From: Anaerolineales bacterium UBA5797
GTDB lineage: Bacteria; Chloroflexota; Anaerolineae; Anaerolineales; Villigracilaceae
NCBI GenBank assembly: GCA_002418205.1
Contig: DIDP01000039.1
Coordinates: forward strand, 147,132-174,003
Direction: 5' to 3'
DNA: 26,872 bases
Below the pieces are notes generated by a model. It saw only the letters and a list, made by a program, of their open reading frames with translations. It was not told the origin of the DNA and ran no database searches. The position numbers were made by a program, and so were the translations under genes. This document shows, one piece after another, positions 15,263 through 22,800 of this stretch (its first letter is position 1; each line of letters opens with the position of its first letter).

Positions 15263-15303
15263 GAGGTTATAGGGTTTCCTGTGCGCGGTACCCTCAACCA
15301 TCG
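15263..15303 (-). promoter_or_regulatory. Possible promoter and dyad upstream of the CDF gene
   Basis: On the minus strand a TATAAC box (15266-15271) sits upstream of the CDF gene, and an imperfect dyad, GGTT and AGGGT (15265-15275) against ACCCT and AACC (15290-15299), overlaps it. The nearest -35-like sequence, TTGAGG (15292-15297), is 20 bases away, too far for a standard promoter. It could be a regulated promoter with a metal-sensor site, but this is weak. Confidence 0.25.
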
Positions 15304-15380
15304 ACCGCGAGAGTTTCAAGGATCAGGGCCCGCATCCCAGGTTGCGGGTGTAGATGTGTTTACCTGTCTGCCTGGTTGCG

Positions 15381-16700
15381 TTACTCTGCAACCGCATTCT
15401 GCCGGATCACTTCCGCATACCACTCGCCCGAATCCTTGATCGTGCGTTTCTGGGTTTCGTAATCCACCCGGACTATGCCGAAGCGTTTGGTGTAGCCGTG
15501 CCCCCACTCGAAATTATCGAGCAGCGACCAGACGAAATAGCCGCGCACATCCACACCATCCTGCATGGCAAGCCGTGTCTGGATGAAATGATCCTTCAAG
15601 TAATCGAGTCTGCGTTCGTCGTGCACCTTTCCGTCTGCGCTGACTTCATCGTTGAACGCCGCGCCGTTTTCGGTGATGTAGATCGGCGGCAGACGATAAT
15701 CCTTGTTGATGCGATTAAGCAGGTTCCGCAATGCCGGCGCGCAGACTTCCCAGCCCATCTCGGTGTATTCGGAACCGGGAACGGGATCGATGTTACCGTT
15801 GGCGGTGATGAGGTTGCGCGAATAAAAGTTGACGCCCAGAAAATCCAATTGTTGTGCGATGAGCGCAAGGTCACCGTCGTGGATTTTGGGAAAATTATCG
15901 CCGACCAATTCGTAAACAGAAACCGGATAATGTCCCCTGAAAATGGGATCGAGGAAATGTGTCTCGCTTCTTTCCCAGGCGGCGTTTGCCGCGGCGACAT
16001 CGGCAGGGTCCTCGCTGGCAGCTTCCGCGCCCCAAAGATTCAAGACAATGCCGACTTCCAGCGCCGGGTTTGCCGCACGGATGGCTTGTGTCGCGAGCCC
16101 GTGCGCGACCATCAGATGATGTGCGGCCTGAAACGCAACACGCGCATCCTGGATCCCGGGGGCGTGTTCACCGACCAGGTTGCCGTCCAACGCGGCCACA
16201 CTCGGTTCGTTGAACGTTGCCCAGTATTTGACGCGGTCCCCGAGCCGTTTGACCAGCAACACTGCGTAATCGGCAAAGGCATGACAGGTGTCCCTGTTTT
16301 CCCAGCCGCCTTCATCCTGGAGCGCCTGCGGCAGGTCCCAATGATAGAGCGTGAGAAAAGGTTCGATATTCGCGGCGCACAACGCGTCCACGAGGCGGTC
16401 GTAGAAATCGAGTCCGCGCGGGTTGATGATTCCGCGTCCGTACGGGATCACGCGCGGCCATGAAACAGAGAAGCGATAGGCTTTGAGTCCGATTTGGCGC
16501 ATGAGGACGATATCATCCTGATAGCGATGGTAATGATCGCAGGCAACATCACCCGTGGAGTTGTCCTCGATCTTTCCGGGTGTATGGCTGAAACGATCCC
16601 AGATCGATTCGCCCTTGCCGTCCTCATTCCACGCGCCCTCGATTTGATACGAGGCGGTCCCCGCGCCCCAGAGGAATTGGTGAGGGAATTTGTAATTCAT
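15381..16700 (-). CDS. Glycoside hydrolase family 1 beta-glucosidase
   Basis: A 439-residue GH1 enzyme, the normal bacterial length. It opens with FLWGAGTASYQIEGA, then YRFSVSWPRV, LYHWDLPQAL, the acid/base motif TFNEP (Glu165), the nucleophile motif YITENG (Glu344) and WSLLDNFEWG, the aglycone/glucose-site segment. Both catalytic glutamates are present, so it should be active on beta-glucosides, perhaps also beta-galactosides or fucosides. There is no signal peptide, so it is cytoplasmic. The ATG at 16700 was chosen: a GTG at 16742 would add 14 residues overlapping the permease gene and unlike GH1. It follows the ABC permeases by 13 bases and is the hydrolytic end of that uptake unit. Confidence 0.95.
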   Translation of the reverse strand: MNYKFPHQFLWGAGTASYQIEGAWNEDGKGESIWDRFSHTPGKIEDNSTGDVACDHYHRYQDDIVLMRQIGLKAYRFSVSWPRVIPYGRGIINPRGLDFYDRLVDALCAANIEPFLTLYHWDLPQALQDEGGWENRDTCHAFADYAVLLVKRLGDRVKYWATFNEPSVAALDGNLVGEHAPGIQDARVAFQAAHHLMVAHGLATQAIRAANPALEVGIVLNLWGAEAASEDPADVAAANAAWERSETHFLDPIFRGHYPVSVYELVGDNFPKIHDGDLALIAQQLDFLGVNFYSRNLITANGNIDPVPGSEYTEMGWEVCAPALRNLLNRINKDYRLPPIYITENGAAFNDEVSADGKVHDERRLDYLKDHFIQTRLAMQDGVDVRGYFVWSLLDNFEWGHGYTKRFGIVRVDYETQKRTIKDSGEWYAEVIRQNAVAE

Positions 16701-16713
16701 AGAGTCCAATGTG

Positions 16714-17772
16714 CTATCCCTTGATGCCGCTGAACACCACACCCTGCGTGAAGATCCTTTGCGAGAAGAAGAACAGCACGATGGGCGGAACGATCATCAA
16801 CACCGAGACAGCCATGATGAGGTGGGTATTGATGGTATAGATGGCGTCGAAGGTTTGCAAACCCACGGCGAGCGTCCAGTTTTCGCGGGTGTGCAGGAAG
16901 ATGAGCGGCTCGTAGAAATCGTTCCACGCGTAAAGGAAGTGGAAGATTCCCACCGAGACCAATGCGGGCCGCGCCTGCGGCAGGATGATGTAGAGCAAAA
17001 CCTGAAGAGGGTTTGCCCCGTCGATCTTGGCGGCGTCGTCGAGTTCGAGAGGAATGGTCATGAAGAACTGGCGGAGCAGGAACACATCATATGCGTTTGC
17101 AAAGAATTGGGGCACGATGAGCGGGAGAAGCGTGTTCACCCATCCCAGGTTCTGAAACAGGATGTAGAGGGGGATGAGCCGCACCTGTGACGGCAGCATG
17201 ATGGTGGACAGCAGAAGGAGAAACAGGAGATTCAGCCAGCGCGCCCGGAAGCGGCTGAAACCGTACGCCACCAGCGAGCAGGAGAACAGCATCCCCGCCA
17301 TGCCCACGAACGTAACGATCAATGTGTTGCCAAGATATCGAAAGAACGGCATGGCGGTCAGGGCTTCGGGGTAATTTTCCCAATGGATGTCGAGACGGTA
17401 GAGAGGTGTTTGCTCGTTGATCTTCAATTCATAAATTTCATCGGGGCTGGCTGGATCCACAAAATTTGCCATGCCGCCCGGAGCCTTTTTGAGCATCGCC
17501 ATCTCACGGGAGATGCCATTCACTGTGACCTGATACAGGTTGTATCTTTCGCCGTTGATCTCGGTGGTCTGCGGTTTGCGCGGGATCAGGGTGTTCGCAT
17601 CCGACCTGATCTGCGCGGGGTCCTTGAGCGAGGTGGAGATCATGAATGCCAGCGGGACCATGATGACCACCGCGCCCGCGGCGAGGATCAGGGTGGTGAT
17701 GCCCTTGAAAAGGAATTCATGTCCCTTGACGGTGCCGAACAGCCACGGAAGGAAGTTGAGTACCCTTTTCAT
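16714..17772 (-). CDS. Carbohydrate ABC transporter permease (MalG-type)
   Basis: A 352-residue inner-membrane permease. The EAA-type ATPase-contact loop is LDDAAKIDGANPLQVLLYIILP, near the end as in MalG-type subunits. Between the first hydrophobic helix (around 15-45) and the next there is a long extra-cytoplasmic insertion of roughly 80-100 residues containing NGERYNLYQVTVNGISRE, longer than in the classic MalG. The start is the ATG at 17772, which overlaps the stop of the partner permease by four bases (ATGA). It forms the heterodimeric channel with that partner and, with the binding protein, imports an oligosaccharide, most likely a beta-glucoside given the downstream GH1 gene. Confidence 0.93.
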   Translation of the reverse strand: MKRVLNFLPWLFGTVKGHEFLFKGITTLILAAGAVVIMVPLAFMISTSLKDPAQIRSDANTLIPRKPQTTEINGERYNLYQVTVNGISREMAMLKKAPGGMANFVDPASPDEIYELKINEQTPLYRLDIHWENYPEALTAMPFFRYLGNTLIVTFVGMAGMLFSCSLVAYGFSRFRARWLNLLFLLLLSTIMLPSQVRLIPLYILFQNLGWVNTLLPLIVPQFFANAYDVFLLRQFFMTIPLELDDAAKIDGANPLQVLLYIILPQARPALVSVGIFHFLYAWNDFYEPLIFLHTRENWTLAVGLQTFDAIYTINTHLIMAVSVLMIVPPIVLFFFSQRIFTQGVVFSGIKG

Positions 17773-18743
17773 CCTCTGCCTCGCAACTGTCCTTCGTAAT
17801 AGACCCAGGCATCCGATGACCGGAAGATCAACGCCGTCAGCAGTAGCACGATCACGAACAGGATCCATGCCATGGTGGAGGCATAGCCCATGTCGAAGTA
17901 GCGGAAGGCGTTCTGATAGAGATACAGGTTATAGAAGAGGGTGGAACGTTGCGGTCCTCCCGTGCCGCTGGTCGCCACATAGACTTCAGTAAAGTATTGA
18001 AAGGTTCCGATCATGCCCAGCACAAGATTGTAGAAAAGGACCGGCGTCATCATGGGAAAGGTGACGTTCCAGAACCTTTGCCAGGCATTGGCGCCATCCA
18101 CTTTGGCGGCATCGTACAGGTCTGTGGGGATGCCCTGCAAGCCTGCGAGATAGATGATCATGGAGCCGCCCACGCCCCAGAGACTCATCAGCACCAGGGC
18201 CGGGACGGACCAGTTCGGATCCTGCAACCAGCCGGGCGGGTTTTGAATGCCCAACACATTTTGCAGGAACGGATTCAATATTCCCATGCGCGGGTTCAGG
18301 ATGCGGATCCATAACAAGGTCACAGCCACACCGGCAATGATCGAGGGGAGGAAGAAGATCGTCCGCCAGACATTGACGCCGGGGACCTTCTGGTTGAGCA
18401 ATATGGCGAGAAAAAAGCTCAGGATGAGATTCAGCGGCAGGGCAAGCGAGGCAAAATAAAGGGTGACCTGAAGCGATTTCCAGAAGAGCGGATCGCCCAG
18501 CTGGCGCGGGTCGCCTGTTTTGAAGTATTCGGGGATTCCCGAAAAGACACGGGCGTAGTTTTGCAGGCCGATCCAGCGCGGTGGGTCAATGATGTTGTAA
18601 TCGGTGAACGAGAAATACAGCGAAGCGAGCATCGGACCAATGGTGAAGATCAGGAAGCCGATGATCCACGGAATGATAAAGGCATAGCCTGCCAGGGCTT
18701 CCCGCCGTGCGAGACTCATCTTATGAGGCTTGAATAAGGTCAT
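17769..18743 (-). CDS. Carbohydrate ABC transporter permease (MalF-type)
   Basis: A 324-residue permease with six hydrophobic helices. It starts MTLFKPHKMSLARREALAGYAF, then IIPWIIGFLIFTIGP, the usual first helix of MalF-type subunits. The ATPase-contact loop is YDAAKVDGANAWQRFWNVTFP. GGAGG lies five bases before the ATG at 18743. Substrate-facing partner subunits are the lipoprotein upstream and the MalG-type permease that overlaps its stop. No gene for the ATPase is present in the window; many such transporters use a shared MsmX/MalK-type ATPase from elsewhere in the genome. Confidence 0.93.
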   Translation of the reverse strand: MTLFKPHKMSLARREALAGYAFIIPWIIGFLIFTIGPMLASLYFSFTDYNIIDPPRWIGLQNYARVFSGIPEYFKTGDPRQLGDPLFWKSLQVTLYFASLALPLNLILSFFLAILLNQKVPGVNVWRTIFFLPSIIAGVAVTLLWIRILNPRMGILNPFLQNVLGIQNPPGWLQDPNWSVPALVLMSLWGVGGSMIIYLAGLQGIPTDLYDAAKVDGANAWQRFWNVTFPMMTPVLFYNLVLGMIGTFQYFTEVYVATSGTGGPQRSTLFYNLYLYQNAFRYFDMGYASTMAWILFVIVLLLTALIFRSSDAWVYYEGQLRGRG

Positions 18744-18784
18744 GGCGCCTCCGAATAAAAAAGGAACAAAATAACTGCAATGTC

Positions 18785-18832
18785 CCTCATCCCTGTCCCC
18801 TCTCCTTTTGGGAGAGGGGATTCGGGATAAGG
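18785..18832. repeat. Strong intergenic hairpin between binding protein and permease genes
   Basis: CCCCTCTCC (18797-18805) pairs perfectly with GGAGAGGGG (18811-18819) around a five-base loop. An outer stem, CCTCATCCC (18785-18793) against GGGATAAGG (18824-18832), has one mismatch. It is of the widespread CCCTCATCCC...GGGAGAGGGG type seen dispersed in many bacterial genomes. In the mRNA it directly follows the binding-protein stop and could protect the upstream message or slow read-through, as REP elements do between malE and malF. Confidence 0.75.
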
Positions 18833-18838
18833 TTGGAT

Positions 18839-20266
18839 TTACTGTTTAGCCCAATACTCATCGAGAATTTTTTGCATGTCCTCATTTGTGATGTTCATGA
18901 GATTGGTTACATCCAGTTCGGGTTCGGTGTAAATGGTCGTTTGCGCATTGTTGAGCGTGTCGTTGACCTTGCCCCATTCGGGTACCCAGGATTCGTGGTT
19001 GGGATCGTCGAGGTAATCGATGGCGGTGAAGATCACATCGTAGTCGATGCCGGGGTAGCGTTCCTTCATGTAGTTCAGGTATGCTTCCTGCGAGGATTCG
19101 CGCGCCGGCAGACAACCATAGACCTTGCAGACATCCACGATCTGTTCAGGCGCCACAAGCCATTTCATCACTTCCCAGGCGGCATCCTTGTTCTTGGCGG
19201 TCTTGGGCATGGTAAACAGGTCGGCATGGATGCGGGAGATGCGCTCTCCATCCTGGTTGAAGAAAAGCGGTGCGATGTCGTATTTGAAGGGCAGTTCATT
19301 CAGACCTTCGGACATGTACCAGGTGTGACTGTACCAGATGGCAACATGCCCGCCGCCGAACGGGTCGCCCGTATCGGCATCAATGGCGCTCTGACCGGCG
19401 GCATCGGGGATGAAGTAGTCCTTGAAGATGCCGTCGTGCAGCCACTGCGCACCGAAGACCCATTCGGGCGAATTAAAGGTCGCGGTCTTGTAATCATCGG
19501 TGGTCGGACGCCCCTTGGTCGGCGCGCCGAACATGGTCAACTGTCCGCGTGCATCGGTCCAGGTGTCTGCGTAGCCCCATTGTTTGATCGTGGCAGGATT
19601 GAACCCCTCATCGTTCGGGGTCAGGTCGTCCGCGTCGAGGGTCAACTGCATTGCCATTTCGCGCAGAGCATCGAGGTTCCAGGATGTGTCGGCGTAATCG
19701 TGTGTGGGATAGTCCAGCCCTGCAGCGTCGAAGGCATCCTTGTTATAGAAGATGAACGATGGATACAGGCCCAGCGGCAGACCGGCGTTGAGGTCGGGAT
19801 ATTTGTTGAGCGTGGTCGCGGGTCCGTAGAAATCGCTCATGTCGTAATTTTCTTTTTCGATATAGGGCGTGATGTCCTCCCATTGATCGAGGAAGTTGGC
19901 GATGGTCGAAATGCCGTGGGGACCAACCAGCTGCGGTGCGTTATCGCCAGCCACCATGGCAAGGAATCTTTCGCGTGCTTCTTCGTTCGGCACGATCAGG
20001 AATTCCATTTCGATGTTATCGTGCGAGTCGTTGAACTTTTTTGCCAGCGCCTCCTGTGCGGCAACCTGATCGGGATCCGTCCCCGTTCCGAAGCCGACGA
20101 AGATCACCACCTTGGCTTTTTCACCGGCGGCGGGTGCTTCACTGGCAGGAGCAGGCGCCTCACCCGAGGGGGCTTCTTCGGTCACTGTTGCGCCTCCCCC
20201 GCATGCCGCCAGAATCATGGAAGCCAGGGCAAGCAAAGCCAGCAATCTGAACAATTTGTTTTTCAT
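18839..20266 (-). CDS. Carbohydrate ABC transporter substrate-binding lipoprotein (family 1)
   Basis: A 475-residue extracellular solute-binding protein. The signal peptide is MKNKLFRLLALLALASM, then ILAAC: the lipobox places the lipid-modified Cys at residue 22, followed by GGG and an Ala/Pro/Glu-rich linker to about residue 48. Then comes the family 1 binding fold: VVIFVGFGTG, AAQEALAKKFNDSHDNIEMEF, HGISTIANFLDQW and others. It captures a sugar outside the cytoplasmic membrane for the two permeases. GGAGG at 20272-20276 is the ribosome site. It follows the LacI-type gene by a 71-base gap with no convincing promoter, so it probably shares that gene's transcript. Confidence 0.94.
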   Translation of the reverse strand: MKNKLFRLLALLALASMILAACGGGATVTEEAPSGEAPAPASEAPAAGEKAKVVIFVGFGTGTDPDQVAAQEALAKKFNDSHDNIEMEFLIVPNEEARERFLAMVAGDNAPQLVGPHGISTIANFLDQWEDITPYIEKENYDMSDFYGPATTLNKYPDLNAGLPLGLYPSFIFYNKDAFDAAGLDYPTHDYADTSWNLDALREMAMQLTLDADDLTPNDEGFNPATIKQWGYADTWTDARGQLTMFGAPTKGRPTTDDYKTATFNSPEWVFGAQWLHDGIFKDYFIPDAAGQSAIDADTGDPFGGGHVAIWYSHTWYMSEGLNELPFKYDIAPLFFNQDGERISRIHADLFTMPKTAKNKDAAWEVMKWLVAPEQIVDVCKVYGCLPARESSQEAYLNYMKERYPGIDYDVIFTAIDYLDDPNHESWVPEWGKVNDTLNNAQTTIYTEPELDVTNLMNITNEDMQKILDEYWAKQ

Positions 20267-20337
20267 CTGTTCCTCCGATTAGTCGATTGAATTAAGAACG
20301 ATACGCACAAGGTGATTTCTCTGCTCGCTTCACCTCC
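20267..20337 (-). other. Spacer between LacI-type regulator and binding-protein genes
   Basis: Contains a weak inverted repeat, AGGTGA (20310-20315) against TCACCT (20330-20335), with a 14-base loop, and the ribosome site of the lipoprotein gene. No palindrome like the operator at 21398-21428 is present, and I see no good -10/-35 pair. Confidence 0.4.
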
Positions 20338-21387
20338 TCATGGATCCATGGGACTCGCCGGTTTGATTTCGCCGGATTCACATCCGCACGATTCGCGGAG
20401 GACCAGCTCGGTGCGCATCAAGGTCAAAGCTTCGGGCTGCTGACCGTTGATCAGGCGCATCAACTGGCTGACAGCTTCACGCCCAACCTCCTCGATCGGG
20501 GCATGGATCGTTGTCAGCGGCGGGGAGACGTAACGGGCGAAGGGAATGTCGTCGAACCCGACAACAGACACATCGTCAGGGACGAGGCGCCCGGCCAGTT
20601 TCAGCGCGCGCATCACTCCCATTGCCGCGTCGTCGTCGCCGGCAAAGACCGCGTCGAATTCGACGCCCTCCAGAATGAGTTCCTGAATGGTTGCGAATGC
20701 TTCCTCGTCATCGAATCCGCCGGTTGCCACCAATTCGGGGTCGAATGTGATGCCATGTGCCTCCAGGGATTCACGATACCCGCGTTCGCGCCAGACGGAA
20801 TCCTCATGACCCTCGGGTCCCTGCAAATAAACGATCCGGCGCCTTCCGTGCCCTTCGATTAAATGATCGACAAGCATTTCGGCGCCGGATTTGTTTTCGA
20901 TGGTGATGACGGGGATGTTCAATGACTCAGGAGGGGTCTGGTGCAGCAGAACGATGGGGAAGTTGATCCGGTTGAGGCGGGTCAGTTCCTTGATGTCAAG
21001 ACTGCCCGTGAAGACGATCAACCCATCCGTATTGTGTTCACCCAATTGGCGATGGGGGATGCCCTCGTGGGTGGTTTGCATGGAATGGATCAGGAAATCG
21101 TACCCAGCCTGACGGATCCCGGCTTCCACACCGCGCAACATGGGGGAAAAGAATGCGCCACTGATCTCCGGGAGCACGAGCCCAACCGTCCCTGTTTTGC
21201 GGCTGGCAAGTACCCGCGCCGCAGTGCGAGGGACGAATTGCAGTTCTTCGATCGCCGCCCGAACCCTGTCCGCCTTATCTGGCGCGACTGGAACTTTTCC
21301 GTTTAACACCCGGCTGACCGTTGCTATGGAAACTTTTGCCCGTTGGGCAACATCGCCGATCGTGGGTGGACGGTTTTTTGTTGTCAT
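20338..21387 (-). CDS. LacI-family transcriptional regulator
   Basis: A 349-residue DNA-binding regulator. The N-terminal helix-turn-helix is TIGDVAQRAKVSIATVSRVLNG (about 9-30), then the hinge with RTAARVLASRKTGTVGLVLP and a periplasmic-binding-protein-like sensor domain, including VSVVGFDDIPFARYVSPPLTTI near residues 270-290. The C-terminus holds SCGCESGE. It presumably represses this operon and releases DNA on binding a sugar imported or cleaved by the downstream ABC system and GH1 enzyme. It lies behind a sigma-70 promoter with a perfect palindromic operator. No clear Shine-Dalgarno precedes the ATG at 21387 (upstream bases TTTTCTCCCC). Confidence 0.95.
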   Translation of the reverse strand: MTTKNRPPTIGDVAQRAKVSIATVSRVLNGKVPVAPDKADRVRAAIEELQFVPRTAARVLASRKTGTVGLVLPEISGAFFSPMLRGVEAGIRQAGYDFLIHSMQTTHEGIPHRQLGEHNTDGLIVFTGSLDIKELTRLNRINFPIVLLHQTPPESLNIPVITIENKSGAEMLVDHLIEGHGRRRIVYLQGPEGHEDSVWRERGYRESLEAHGITFDPELVATGGFDDEEAFATIQELILEGVEFDAVFAGDDDAAMGVMRALKLAGRLVPDDVSVVGFDDIPFARYVSPPLTTIHAPIEEVGREAVSQLMRLINGQQPEALTLMRTELVLRESCGCESGEIKPASPMDP

Positions 21388-21397
21388 GGGGAGAAAA

Positions 21398-21428
21398 TTT
21401 GAAAACGCTTTCTGAAAGCGTTTTCAAA
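21398..21428. promoter_or_regulatory. Perfect 31-bp palindrome, LacI-family operator
   Basis: Fifteen bases (TTTGAAAACGCTTTC) match their exact reverse complement on either side of a central T at 21413. It holds two overlapping 14-base boxes that share the centre: 21413-21426 TGAAAGCGTTTTCA fits the LacI/CcpA-type consensus TGNAANCGNTTNCA, and 21400-21413 TGAAAACGCTTTCT matches all but its last base. It lies immediately downstream of the -10 box, over the expected start of transcription, so autorepression is likely. Confidence 0.85.
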
Positions 21429-21457
21429 AGTATACAGGCAAAAGAGAGGTGAGTCAA
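21429..21457 (-). promoter_or_regulatory. Sigma-70-type promoter of the LacI/ABC/GH1 operon
   Basis: On the minus strand TTGACT (21452-21457) and TATACT (21429-21434) are separated by exactly 17 bases. Each differs from consensus by one base. Transcription should begin near 21422, within the palindromic operator, leaving a short leader of about 35 bases. Confidence 0.8.
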
Positions 21458-21470
21458 TAGTGTGGGCAAT

Positions 21471-21491
21471 TAAAACGAGTATCGTTCTCGT
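21471..21491 (-). terminator. Weak possible terminator after the MFS gene
   Basis: On the minus strand ACGAG (21487-21491) and CTCGT (21475-21479) form a five-base stem with a seven-base loop, followed by a short T stretch (TTTTA). It lies eight bases after the MFS stop. The stem is short and the T-run poor. Confidence 0.3.
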
Positions 21492-21498
21492 GCCTGGG

Positions 21499-22761
21499 TC
21501 ATCCCCACTTCAGGATGGAAATCCCTGCCAGGAACCGCAACACTGCAAACAGGATCAAGGCGTTTGCAAGCCCGGTCTGGCTTGCGATGGCGGAGCCGCC
21601 GATGGAGCCTGCAAGGATGGCGAAGTTCAATATGATGGTGTACCAGGCAAGATGCGATGGCCGGTCGTCGGGCGGGATGCGTTCGAGCATGTAGTTGGCA
21701 TAGGCGCCGTTCGTCCAAGCCCAGGTGAATCCGCCCAGCAGGGATATGGTATAGAACTGCCAGACCTCGTGGGTGAATGCCAGCAAAAGCGGATAGAGCG
21801 CCATGCCTGCCACGCCCAGCCCGGTCACTTTTTTGTGACCGAGGCGATGGACGATGCGCCGGAAGCCCATCGAACCGATCAGCATGGTGAGGTAGTAAAG
21901 CGCCTGACCGATGCCGATGTTGTTGTCATTGAGTTCGAGGACGCGCACGTTGTAGAGCGGATAGACCGGCGTGGTGAGGTTGTGGGCGAAGTGGAATGCA
22001 AGCAACGCCAGCAGGACTCTTTTGAACGGCGTGGACAGGATGTCGAGGCGGAGGGCGGAGATCAAGCCGCGGGGAGATGCGGTCTCTTTGGCGGGGGCAG
22101 GTTCCGGGGCGGGTGGAAGCGCAGAGGATCTGTCCTGCACGGGTCTCACGAAATAGAGGTGGTAACTGCTCATCGCCGCGCCGAAGGCTCCGATCCCAAA
22201 GACGATCTGATAGCCGATGGGGAAGGGAACGTTCTTCAGGATAATGCCGCTGACGAGGGATGACAGGACGAATGTGATGGCGAGCATCACGTTGCGCGTG
22301 CCTGCCACGTGGGCGCGGAAACGGTCAGGTACGGCTTCGGCGAAGAGGGCATTGAAACCAACGCCGAGCGGCGTGAGGGGAATCGCCATGAAGAAGGTGA
22401 TGACGATGATGGCGACAACCTGACCTGACTTATCGAAAAGCCAGGGCAGGAAGATGAAGAGCACGAAGCCGGTACGGTAAATGACGGAGGTCCAGAAGAT
22501 GGCGCGGTTGGTGTTGCGTCTGGAGAGCCAGCGTCCTGCCGGGATGGCGAGGAAGAGGTTGACGATGGCGGACATGGCGCCGATCAAACCGATCTGCAAA
22601 CCGGTGGCGCCGATGCGCGTGGCATAGATGCTCAGGAAGTTGACAACCGAGCCACTGAGTACGCCGAACCAGGCGATGTCGTAATACAGGTGGCGGAAGG
22701 TGGCGTGATATTCGGGTGGGACGGCAACTTGTCTAAAGAAACGTGAAATACTTTTAAACAT
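21499..22761 (-). CDS. MFS transporter (substrate unknown)
   Basis: A 420-residue transporter with about twelve hydrophobic helices. Near the N-terminus are FGVLSGSVVNFLSIYATRIGATGLQIG and the loop AGRWLSRRNTNR, the MFS loop motif between helices 2 and 3. A charged linker around residues 205-235 (ALPPAPEPAPAKETASP) separates the two halves. The gene is not clearly part of either flanking operon: a -10 box lies nine bases before its ATG, and the LacI promoter follows its stop. Substrate cannot be inferred. Confidence 0.85.
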   Translation of the reverse strand: MFKSISRFFRQVAVPPEYHATFRHLYYDIAWFGVLSGSVVNFLSIYATRIGATGLQIGLIGAMSAIVNLFLAIPAGRWLSRRNTNRAIFWTSVIYRTGFVLFIFLPWLFDKSGQVVAIIVITFFMAIPLTPLGVGFNALFAEAVPDRFRAHVAGTRNVMLAITFVLSSLVSGIILKNVPFPIGYQIVFGIGAFGAAMSSYHLYFVRPVQDRSSALPPAPEPAPAKETASPRGLISALRLDILSTPFKRVLLALLAFHFAHNLTTPVYPLYNVRVLELNDNNIGIGQALYYLTMLIGSMGFRRIVHRLGHKKVTGLGVAGMALYPLLLAFTHEVWQFYTISLLGGFTWAWTNGAYANYMLERIPPDDRPSHLAWYTIILNFAILAGSIGGSAIASQTGLANALILFAVLRFLAGISILKWG

Positions 22762-22770
22762 AAGCGGGAA

Positions 22771-22800
22771 ATTATATGCGCGAAACTCTTTTTCTGTTAC
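22771..22800 (-). promoter_or_regulatory. Possible promoter giving a near-leaderless MFS transcript
   Basis: On the minus strand a perfect TATAAT (22771-22776) is preceded at 18 bases by GTAACA (22795-22800, four of six matches to TTGACA). Only nine bases lie between TATAAT and the ATG at 22761, so the transcript would start about three bases before the start codon. No Shine-Dalgarno is present there. Confidence 0.5.

Noticed and set aside
15329..15348. Hairpin CCCGCA/TGCGGG after the GH1 gene as a terminator
   Set aside because: The stem is six bases and, read on the minus strand, no T-run follows it. It is not supported as an intrinsic terminator.
16714..17868. Longer MalG-type permease starting at 17868
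   Set aside because: The added N-terminus lies within the MalF-type gene in another frame and contains no helix; the overlapping ATG at 17772 is the natural start.
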